A stretch of 64,000 bases of DNA from Laetiporus sulphureus 93-53 (lineage: Eukaryota > Basidiomycota > Agaricomycetes > Polyporales > Laetiporaceae): NCBI RefSeq assembly GCF_001632365.1, contig NW_024468513.1, forward strand, positions 987,167-1,051,166. The letters run 5' to 3'. A program made the translations under genes and the position numbers. Shown piece by piece: positions 29,159 to 38,737 of the stretch. Each line of letters begins with the position of its first letter. Positions within the stretch are counted from its first letter, which is position 1. The notes beneath the pieces are model-generated. The model saw only the letters and a program-made list of their open reading frames with translations, did no database searches and was not told the DNA's origin.

Positions 29159-30067
29159 TTATGCCAGGCAGGTACCACGAACTACCATACATCACCCTGG
29201 AACGCACCAATGCCGTCGATGCGGTTTGATACCCATATGCAATTGTCTCGCTTCGTCTGTGGTAGAAGTTTGAGACGCAAGTTCTCTAGACGCACACCGC
29301 AACTTTGAGCAGCATGATGGTGTCCGTTGCTGTCCGTTCGCAACCAAGGCTAGCTTACAAGTAGGCCCCCAGCTCGTGACAATTCTCTGCAAGTCGGCTG
29401 TGGAGATTCGCCTGCAATGTGAAGGCTTCTGTATGTTGCTCGAGTTGACGTGCGTTGAAGTCACCGACGGCCCACCCAACCGTTAGCAGTAAGTATCTTG
29501 TCAATTGTATGTTGCGCGAATCTAACTGCTCGGTCATTCTGATTACCGAAGATACATGTCTGGGACTAGTGTGCTGATGTGTTCTTTGTTACTGCGCTCA
29601 TGATAGTAGTTGGTATGATTGATGGGACACGTTAGCTTGGAGATGAAGCCAAGTCCTCCGTTGCCATTAACATGACAAGTTGCTGGGCAGGTGCATGGCT
29701 TCTGTGTCGTTTGCCAAGGTTCAAGGCCGCAGGCTATGTCATACAGTTCAGCTCACGCGTAATGTTGTGAGTATCGTAGCATCTTCAGCACGTAATACAT
29801 TTCCGATTGCTGGTAAAGAACAAAGCATAGGTGAGCTCCAAGGGCCCGGGAGTTTCAGGCGGCACGGCGGGTTCCAACTTGTTCTGAAAGCTGTCAAATG
29901 CACGTGGTCGTGCCCAGCTCCAGTATGCCGGCGTGCTCGCGCATTGCAAACCGCGCTCATGTTCTACTCAAGTTCTGTCATAATTCCAGCTCACTTGGTC
30001 AGAATTCTTCTCGAGTTCTAGGTGTCGTATCTCCGTTTTCTTCACTCGGCGACCTGGGGCGGGGTCG
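29159..30067. other. Gap with one doubtful small frame
   Basis: About 910 bp after DUO1. On the minus strand a 60-codon frame at 29355-29537 starts at a real ATG and reads MTEQLDSRNIQLTRYL.. EQHTEAFTLQANLHSRLAEN, a plausible amphipathic helix, and is followed by a possible donor (TT|GTAAGC). I could not connect it to a convincing next exon, and no family was recognised. The plus-strand frame at 29680-30021 shows nothing. Confidence 0.35.
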
Positions 30068-31443
30068 ATGTTGCTGCAACTATTCGCCCTGCTACTCATT
30101 CGCCACGCGCCGTTCTCAGTGAAGGCTGGATCGGTCAACCGTGGTGGCAACTGTTCTGTCAGTAATCAACACCTCGAACCAGGGACTCATCAGTTCTACA
30201 CCGAGTGCGACTCGATGACCTACTGTACTTCGTCCAGCACATGCGAATGGCGGGGATGCAGGCGGGATGAGTATCCTTTCGGCTATCACAGCACTCGCGA
30301 GCTGCCGCCGATGTGTGGCCCGGGAACGTTTTGTCCGGACGAGGAGGACCAGTGCTTGCCTTTGCTATCCGTAGGCAGTCCGTGCCAACTTAACAGAGAT
30401 GGTAGCTACAGTCCAATTCTCGCGAAAGACAACTTCTCGTTTTCGCGTACTTATTCCCCATTCTCATTTGCAGACCAATGTGAAGGTCCCCCGGACCACG
30501 AGACGCTAGCTGACCAAAATGGTCTTGGTCGCAACGTCAATGGTTCCGTCTGTTTGAACAATATCTGCATGTAAGCAGGGCTTTGTGAGAATGAAAATAG
30601 ACTCACACAGTTTCAGGTGGGCCAATGTAACTGTCGGTCAACCATGCGAGATACAGAACATTGTGTATGTCGCATTCGGACCCGACGGGCACGACTATCC
30701 TGATATAGTGTCGCGGTATGCTTTGAGATCTTGGTCCTCAGGTCATTGTTCAATTCATTGGAAACAGGGACAATTGCCGAATAGGTGCATATTGCGACTC
30801 TGCTCAGCGCATGTGCGTGCAGACGAAGGACATCGGAGCACCTTGCAACGCGGATAAAGAGTCAGCGGCACAATGAACACCCTTCGTTGAGTGCTGATGT
30901 GTTGTCGTACAGGTGCTCGATGTACAATTGTCTTTCTTCCGGAACATGCGCGGCGAGTGCGGACACCCCTCACCATGTCGCTCTCTGGGTCTACGTCGTT
31001 GTTGGCATCGGAGCATTTGCAGGTAAGAAGCTTGGATCCGTTGTGGAATGCACGGTCTGAATGGGACACTACCTAGGCACCGTCGGGACTCTTGCAGGCA
31101 TGTTCTTTGTACACACGAAGGAACGCCAAGCCGAACGTAGTCGACGCTTGCAGTATTGGCAGGAGCAGGTAAGACAGTCTCTATGGCGATTCTGTTCCAG
31201 GCAGCTCATTTCTTGTTGCAGAATGCTCTCCGCCAGAGCGTGCTCGACATGCAGAAGTCAGCGCGTGATTCAGTTCTTTCCCTCTCTGGTAGTGCAAATG
31301 TGCTTGGTACTTCGACAGAACCAGCCGTTCAGGATGAGCCACGGACATCTGCTGCGCAGGGGATGAGCAGATCGAGCGGGCTGCAGTTCAATGCGTTGAA
31401 TGGCGGGCTCGAGCACCGCGATCGCGGCGCATCGGGTACATAA
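30068..31443 (+). CDS. Secreted-type Cys-rich single-pass membrane protein, unknown role
   Basis: Signal peptide MLLQLFALLLIRHAPFSVKA is followed by an ectodomain with about twenty cysteines (TECDSMTYCTSSSTCEWRGC, MCGPGTFCPDEEDQCLPLLS, VCLNNICMWANVTVGQPCEI, IGAYCDSAQRMCVQ, YNCLSSGTCAA). A transmembrane helix follows (HHVALWVYVVVGIGAFAGTV) and then a basic cytosolic stretch (HTKERQAERSRRLQYWQEQN) and a Ser-rich tail ending GGLEHRDRGASGT. Six or more short introns. The EGF-like spacing of the cysteines suggests a disulfide-rich cell-surface or vacuolar protein. I recall similar proteins in other agaricomycetes but no assigned function. Confidence 0.8.
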
Positions 31444-31846
31444 GGATTGATGCACATCCAGTTCCGTTAGAACGCCAGCCACGCGAAGCACTGAGCACTC
31501 GTATTTCAGTGGATGGTTAGATCTGCTACTTCTTTACTGTCTCTGGGAATTTCGCGATGTAAACGCTCACTTTGTTCTGTATGGTCTATGGTACCAGCTA
31601 GATCACCCTTCCATGGTTCATGTTGTATACTCGGCTCGTCAGAGTTGTGTACAGTTCCGCAGCACAGGCAGGAGCCAGAAATAGGTGGGTCTAAAATCTC
31701 GGCGAGATCTCAGAGCAAAATCGCGGGCTTCCAATTTGAGTGCACTTTACCGTGATCGGAACGCGCGCGGATTCGTCTTTTCGACCACGATCCGTGCCCA
31801 ACTGTCTCGTTCGCTGCATACAACAATACCCTCGAGCACTTGAGCC
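31444..31846. other. Intergenic, no gene seen
   Basis: About 400 bp between two plus-strand genes. It should contain the 3' UTR of the Cys-rich membrane protein and the promoter of the next gene. No coding signal. Confidence 0.4.
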
Positions 31847-32877
31847 ATGAGCTCTGCGGTGCGTTCAACAAGTGTATCCCCTTCGCCGGACGGAGAGGAC
31901 ATCAGCAAGGCAGGCGTTTGGACTGAAGAGACCTTGTCCGCCGGAAGTAGCAGTGGCAGCGGCAGCGTGAGAAGAAGCAAGGGAAAGGAAAGTGACCAAG
32001 AGACGCTGCAAGAAGAGACCACAGTGTTGAAAGAGGATGGCGACGGATATGGTGCAGTGGAGGGATATCCCCCGACCAAGGAAGAGGAGGCGGAATCGCG
32101 GAGAATCGAAGAGGTGTGTATTATGTTCAATTCTTGCCCATTCCCTTCGACCGCTTAATCCCGCATGATATGGCCACCGATAGAATTTGAGCAGATGGGA
32201 GATGGCAGAACGAGAGCGGCGGAAGGCTGCACGCGAGTCCTCCTCGTTGACCAGCGGGTCCACGCTCGTCGGGGAGATCTCACGAAGGGCATCTCTTCTG
32301 TGGCCCAGTGGACGAGCCAAGCATGCCTCTTCGGGAGGTGTCGGCATGCATCGCGCACTAAGGACGACCGAAGACGGTGTTCCCCTGGACGAGATAGAAG
32401 GCAGTCCCTCACCCCGATTCGGCGAGAACCCCTTCTCCACCCCAAATATCTCGGCGGACTCTCTTCATGATCCCTATCAGTCTGTTATCATGAGAGAGTC
32501 CACATCCGAAAACCCTTTTGAAGATGCAGAGCAAGCTTCAACAGCACGCCCCACTGATGATGCGCCCGCATCCTTTCCGAAACAACCTCCACCGCCTCCC
32601 CAACCTTTGTCCCTCCCGAAACCGCGCTCGCCTCCACCGCGGGCGGAGACGCCGCATGCTGATCGGCCGCCAGAGCCTATTCCTCCGCCACAGGTTGCAC
32701 CATCCCCGGAGCAGGAAGAGGAGCCACAGGAGGTACGATGGTGGACCGAGTGGCTGTGCGGTTGCACCGAAGGTCCAGATCGCGGTGGCGACCACCAGGT
32801 AAGTGTTTCGATGATTAGTGCGCGTCTCGCTCTGACCAATTGCGTCTCAGGCTGGACGCACAAACCCCTTTGAGTAG
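31847..32877 (+). CDS. Disordered acidic/Pro-rich protein of unknown function
   Basis: Starts MSSAVRSTSVSPSPDGEDIS. A helical charged segment follows (EEEAESRRIEE then an intron, then RWEMAERERRKAARESSS), then Ser-rich and Pro-rich parts with NPF-type motifs (GENPFSTPN, TSENPFEDAE), and a conserved-looking end (VRWWTEWLCGCTEGPDRGGD then HQAGRTNPFE after an intron at 32801-32850). The Cys pair in WLCGC and the terminal NPFE stand out. NPF motifs often bind EH domains in endocytosis; applying that here is inference. No known domain. Confidence 0.7.
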
Positions 32878-33377
32878 TCTGCGGCTCTCCGTCGTTATCA
32901 TTAATATCCCTCAGCCCTGGCTAGGCCCTATGTAGCATTGTTTTCGCGCATATCTGGCAATTCGTGTGCCAACTCCGTGTTGTGCGATAGTTTTATTTAT
33001 GTTTCGCCTTATCACGGACACCACGACGATACCATGCACTTTCGGCGCCATAATATGTTCTGATACCACAACAATATTCCCTGAGGCGTTTCCGGATGAC
33101 TTGTTAGCTTGTTTTACACGTGGATATCCTAGAATTCAATTGCGTCCACTGTACATCTTATATCAATGGCTCCTTCAATGTGCAGTGGCCGCACTGCATA
33201 GTCTGCGGCAAACGATCGCCTCCGTGAGAGATGTCAGGCTTCTCGAACGCACTCCGGATTCAATCTGAAATTGGTGCCCGACGCAAATCGCACCACATAC
33301 GATGCGCAAGATATATTGCATGCGAGTGCACCGCTACAGAGACCTCAAGCACAACGCCGGAGCACGCAGTCGCGCAC
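32878..33377. other. Gap between convergent genes
   Basis: 500 bp between the preceding plus-strand gene and the 3' end of SSL1 (-). It should contain both 3' UTRs. No gene seen. Confidence 0.4.
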
Positions 33378-35082
33378 CTACTTCTCGCAACCAGGACAAC
33401 AGTGGACGACGTCGTGTACAAAGACATCGCAGTCTGTGCAGAAGTCGTTTTGGCACTCCGGGCAGCGGTAGCGGCCCATAGGGCTCATGCCCTCACTCGA
33501 TGCACCAGCCATTGTCGCAGATGCATCCTTGAAACTGATTGAACAGCCATGGCATCGCGTACTATCGGCAGGCACATCATCCGGAGACATTCTACGCAGA
33601 AAGACAAGCGTTATCAGCGCGTGGAGGTGTTGAGGCGAGAGAACGGAACTCACACGGCCTGGTAAGGCTTGACAGGGAAGAGATGATGATAGCTGCGCGC
33701 GAGGTGCGGCGAGCTCACGATCATGAGCCCGCAAATATCGCAGTCCGTCGGGACGTCGCACACTTTCGCGGAACAGCGTGGGCACAGGAAGCCCTCGCTC
33801 TTCATCCGCGAGTGGCATACGCACAGGCTCGGCGGGGACGTGTCCGGCAGACGCGTCGGGAACCCCATCATCATCAGGTCCGCGGCGGGGTTCGTCGGCG
33901 CGCCGCCTGGCGTCCGCGCGACCGCGCGCTGCGCCGGCGGCGGAATGAGCTCGAATAGAAGGTCCTTGAAGTGTCCCTCATTCAGCGCGACGCCGAACTG
34001 GCCTACCTTCGCGCCCACGTCGCATCGTGAGCCTCGCTATGGAAAGAACACGCGGGCCACCCACCGCCGGTTTTCTCGCAGAGCTCGCGGCAGATCTTCA
34101 TCTCGGCCGCGAGCGCGACGATCGAGATGCGGATGCGGTCTTTGATGCAGTTGTCGAGCGTGTCGAAGATGTTCCCCGGGTCGCATGTCGTGAGCGAGCC
34201 GAAAATGATGAGAATCTCGCGCGAGGAGTGCGTGGGCAGATGGCTGTGGACGTTTGGAGATCGACACCGGTACAGCGAAAGTGACCCCTTACCTCATGCT
34301 GGCTCGTGCCATCTCTATGGCATTTTGTAAACTGGGCTCCCCGTTTGGCTCTAGTTTGTGCCTCTCCGAGAGGGCTTTTAGTACATCCTGCGGGTTACCT
34401 GTCCACCGGTCAGCGCTGGTCGTCGTAGCCTTCTCGCACCCCACGCCCATGACGAACCGGACATCTCTCCTATCCGCTCCCCAAATCCTGCGCGCATGCC
34501 CACGACACCAATCTGGCCGAGCGGGTTCTGGTCGAACCACTCCGTGATGAACTCGCGCGCATACTGCAGCATGAGGTCGAAGCGCGTCGGCCGCATGTCT
34601 CGATCCATCATCGCCGACGACAGGTCCAGCAACAGAACGAGGTGGCGGATAATCGTCCGGCGTATGGCGGCGGCTGGCGCGAGTAACCTAACATGAAACA
34701 CATCAGAGAAGATGACATGCACTGGAGAATACATGACCGCCGTACCGCCTTCGTCTTCCTCTCGCAATGAGGTCCTGCACCGCGCCTTGCAAGCTACCTG
34801 CCTCATCCTCCTGCACTGTATCCCAAGATCTTGTGTAGGACGCCTCCCAAGCATATGGTTGCTGGACAAGAAAGGAGAGGCCACCAGTGGCGTTCAGCTA
34901 CGAGTGGAGACGTGCTATGAACGGCATACCTCCTTTGCCTTCCCCTTCCCCTTGTCTTTTTTCCGTCTGTCTATCGCCTTACCCTTTCCTTTTCCCTTAC
35001 CTCGCACTCCCTCATCAAAGTCGCCAAAGTTGGAGACGTCCGAGTCGGACTCGTAGTCATTCACAATGCGTCGAGGTGGCAT
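33378..35082 (-). CDS. SSL1: TFIIH core subunit SSL1/p44 (GTF2H2)
   Basis: Starts [20 protein letters not shown], then a Lys/Gly-rich basic stretch, [20 protein letters not shown] and the von Willebrand A domain: [20 protein letters not shown] (a degenerate MIDAS), [40 protein letters not shown] and [20 protein letters not shown]. The C-terminal half has two zinc modules, one with [20 protein letters not shown], the second, RING-like, with [29 protein letters not shown] and a final CCPGCEK. In TFIIH it binds and stimulates the XPD/Rad3 helicase for transcription and excision repair. Several short introns. It shares the complex with TFB1 on the left. Confidence 0.94.
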
Positions 35083-35404
35083 CTTCTCCAGGTTTTAATG
35101 TGTATCAGGCAGCAGTAGTAGGAGTTAATAAACGGTGTCTCTAAGAATGTGAGAATATTGCGCGTGTTGCAAGCGGACTGTACTGCCCGCCAGGATGCGA
35201 CTGTGGCGAGAGCAAGCTCCGTGAGAACTCACTCCATCAGTATGATAGATCTCAGATCGAAGGTTTACCGTTAGTCTGAGCGTCTTTCTCAACGACCACA
35301 TACAAACTACGAATAATTTATACACGACGAGAACCCCAGTTGAAGTGGGACGTCTAAAAACACAATGGAGACAAACTGTAGCGTTCGAGAGGTTGGACCT
35401 CTCT
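35083..35404. other. Spacer upstream of SSL1
   Basis: About 320 bp containing the SSL1 promoter and the 3' end of the first alcohol dehydrogenase gene, both on the minus strand. No gene seen. Confidence 0.4.
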
Positions 35405-36657
35405 TCACTCCGCCTGGATATCCTGCGTCAACACATACCGGTATCTCACCCTGTTCGCCTTCACGTCCTCCAGCGCCTTCTTTGCCTCCTTCATCGGCAG
35501 CTCGTGGATCCACGGCTTGATCCCTTTCCTCTTCGCCAGCTCGAGCATCTCCATGCATTCCTTCTTGCTGCCAATCGCGCTCCCGCCCAGCATACACCCG
35601 TTCGGTACAACGTCAAACGAGTGGATCGCGGGCAGCGGCTGGTCCGCATCTGGGATGCCCACCGTGATGAACTTGCCGTGCACGAAGAGCATTGAGAGGT
35701 ACGCCCCGAGCGGCGTATCAGGCGCGAAGACGTCGCGCGTCGAGACGATCAAATCGAGCGTGAGCGCGAGAGGTTTGTGCCAGTCCTAGGATGGACAACT
35801 TAGAGATCGCACCTCAAATGTTACCCGCACTACAACTCACCTTGTCCTCTGTGTTGATGATATGGTCTGCGCCCATCTTCTTGATATCCTCCATCTTACT
35901 CTGGTCATGCGTGAACGCATACACTTCCGCGCCCATTGCTTTGGCCCACAGCACCGCATAGTGGCCAAGACCGCCTATACCCACGACTCCGACCTTCTTT
36001 CCAGGTCCCGCGCCGTGTGTCTTTAGTGGAGAAAACACCGTCAGCCCGCCGCACATCATGGACGCGGCGTCGCGCGACTCAATCTCGTCCGGGATGGGGA
36101 ATACGAACTGCTGATGCGCGCGAATGGCCGTCCCGTACCCTCCTTGGCTGACAATGCCGTCGGGATACTGGCCATTCTGTACTTATACGGTCAGCCACCG
36201 CCTCTGCAATGAACTGGCTGCTAAAGGCCACGCACGTAGGTCGGTATGCCATGCGGACAGTAGTTCTCATACGAGGCTTTGCACGCCCTACATTCCATGC
36301 AGCTCCCGATCTGCGCTCCCACACCGACACGGTCGCCCTGCTTGATACCCACGACATTCTTGCCCACGCGGGTCACCTTGCCTACGATCTCGTGCCCGAC
36401 GACAAGCGGCAGCTTAGACTCGCCCCAGCCTTGGGTGAGGGTGTGCACATCGGAGCCACAGACACCGCAATGGGTGATGGAGATCTCGACGTCGTCAGGT
36501 TGGAACGTCTTCGGTTTGAAGTCGGTCAAGTTGAGATCGCTCCATTTGGAGGCATCTGCAAGGTGCGATGAGCATCCTTCACTGCAAGCTGTTGTAGATC
36601 GCCATAATACTATGCACCTGTGAGCGCGTAGCCTTTGAACTCGAGGTTGGAAGACAT
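35405..36657 (-). CDS. Zinc-dependent NADP alcohol dehydrogenase, cinnamyl-ADH/YahK type (copy 1)
   Basis: Short first exon MSSNLEFKGYALT, then EISITHCGVCGSDVHTLTQG (catalytic Cys), PLVVGHEIVGKVTRVG (catalytic His-Glu), the structural zinc loop CMECRACKASYENYC, ASMMCGGLTVFSPL (third catalytic Cys) and the Rossmann motif GVVGIGGLGHYAVLWAKAMG. It ends NRVRYRYVLTQDIQAE. Medium-chain dehydrogenase of about 350 residues; the family reduces a broad range of aldehydes, including aromatic ones, with NADPH. Three introns. It lies head-to-tail with a close paralog about 270 bp upstream. Confidence 0.93.
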
Positions 36658-36927
36658 GCTGCAGGTTTGGGGAAGAGATGTAGTGCAAATTGAACCCAAC
36701 CCGCGCCTTCATATACCTCGACGGTAGTCACTCTCGTCACAGTTTGATGACATTCAGGATGCTAGAAGAACGAGCTACGTCACCAAGCATTGATGGCCAT
36801 CTCAATGTCTCTTTCGGAGGGAAGAGAACAGAGGCATCAATATGCGGCTACGCTGCAATTCTTCGGCTAGTCTACGTTTACTGATACAACAAATAACGTT
36901 CTATGAGCTTTGGCTACTTTCTATTCT

Positions 36928-38166
36928 CTAGTTCAAGTCCTGCGTCAAGACATAGCGGTACCTGACCCGATTCTCCTTCACTCCCATGAGGGCTTTCCCC
37001 GCATCCTTCATCGGCATCGTCTCGATCCACGGTCTCACGTTCTTCGACCTCGCCAGCTCAAGCATCTCAAGACACTCCTTCTTGCTTCCGACATGGCTAC
37101 CTCCAAGCAGGCATCCATTCCCCGCAAAGTCGAACGGGTGCAGCTCAGGCAGTGGCTTATCCACGTCCGGTATTCCTACTGTGATAAATTTTCCGTGAAC
37201 GAAGAGCGTCGACAGATAATCGCTAATCGGCGTATCCGGGTCGAACACATCGGCGGTCGAGACGATGAGATCAAGCGTCCGGGCCAACGGCTTTGCAAAG
37301 TCCTGTATATGCATTACGTTATGCATGATCCAGTAATGGGAATATGGCTTAGGAACGGACCTTCTTATTGACGTTGATCACATGGTCTGCGCCCATCTTC
37401 TTGATGTCGTCGACTTTCTCCTCGTTTTGAGTGAAAGCGTATACTTCCGCTCCCATGGCCTTCGCCCAGAGGATCGCATAGTGGCCCAGACCCCCGATTC
37501 CTACAATCCCGACCTTCTTCCCGGGACCTGTGCCGTAGGTCTTTAGCGGCGAGTATACGGTAAGACCTGCGCAGAGCATTGACGCGGCATGCGCAGACTC
37601 GATCTCGTCGGGTACCGGGAAGACGAACCGCTCGTGCGCGCGAATGGCGGTGGAGTATCCACCCTGACTGACAACTCCGTCCGGGTACTCGCTGTTCTGC
37701 AGGTAGTCATCATCAGCTTCGCTCAGCAACACTCAGCAAGCGCCCGCCGCCTACATAGGTCTCAATGCTCTCTGGACAATAGTTCTCCAGATCCGTCTTG
37801 CACGCCTTGCACTTGAGACATGCGCCGATCTGCGCGCCGACGCCGACGCGGTCGCCGGGCTTGAACTCGGTGACCTTGTCGCCGACGCGGACGACTTTTC
37901 CGACGATCTCGTGGCCGACGACGAGCGGCAGCTTGGACTTGCCCCACCCCTGGGTGAGGGTGTGCACATCCGAGCCGCAGACACCGCAGTGGGTGATGGC
38001 GATCTCGACGTCCTCCGGCTGGAAGGTCTTGGGCTTGATGGGGGTGACCTTAAGGTCGTTCCATTTGGAGGGGTCTGCGAGCATCTTGGTCTCAGGAATC
38101 TGGATATCAGGGGGAGAGTGACTTGCCTGTGAGTGCGTAGCCCTTGAACTCGATTTCTTTCGACAT
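36928..38166 (-). CDS. Zinc-dependent NADP alcohol dehydrogenase, cinnamyl-ADH/YahK type (copy 2)
   Basis: Starts MSKEIEFKGYALTGK. The same signature as copy 1: EIAITHCGVCGSDVHTLTQG, PLVVGHEIVGKVVRVG, structural Cys loop CLKCKACKTDLENYC, ASMLCAGLTVYSPL and GIVGIGGLGHYAILWAKAMG; it ends NRVRYRYVLTQDLN. Exon layout matches copy 1 (a short first exon, an intron after the structural-zinc region, an intron after the Rossmann fold), so the two arose by tandem duplication. The strongly conserved active site and the divergence in surface residues suggest both are functional. A divergent P450 gene begins about 570 bp away. Confidence 0.93.
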
Positions 38167-38737
38167 GATGGTCGTGTAACGGGGAAAAAGAGGTTGAGCA
38201 CGGTCTACAACGTCCACCGCTTTATATACCCGCATCAGCATGCGCTCTGCTCGTTGATGACGTATACGGCCTGCAGTGAGCCACTCAGCGTTGCGATGAC
38301 GCGCAGCTTTGACAGAAGGGAGAGCAGTCGGCGCCCGTTCAAGCAACACACCTTCCTGATCGGGAGAGCACAACTGATCGCCAGTCTATTGGCGGACGTA
38401 CTCCGCGCCGTGAGAATATACGTGACGTCACGCGATTTCAGGTTGTGGCGCTTCGTTACAGTGAAATGGGTTTAGACTTCTTTGAAGGCTGCTGCATAGC
38501 TCGCCATCCATGCACGATGGGTATCTCACAAAAGCTCACACTCAGTATTAATCTGCACCCAGACACCATCGCGCTGTGAGAACTTCAAATTAATTTGCCA
38601 GCGCTAGTATGCAACGTGAATGTGCCGCCATCTGATGGAAGTTTTTTCGCCTCTCCGATATTCTGGACCCCGATAAGTCAGAAAGATGGCTCAGGACAAC
38701 AGAAGATTGTTTCCTTTACTCGACACGCTGACTCACA
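38167..38737. promoter_or_regulatory. Divergent intergenic region, ADH copy 2 / P450
   Basis: 571 bp between divergent start codons. A ttatata stretch at about 38220-38227, roughly 55 bp before the ADH start on its strand, could be its TATA element. The region could coordinate both genes, but no regulator site is recognisable. Confidence 0.4.

Noticed and set aside
32477..32863. Gly/Ser/Arg-rich minus-strand frame
   Set aside because: It is the complement of the Pro/Ser-rich plus-strand gene; composition alone explains it.
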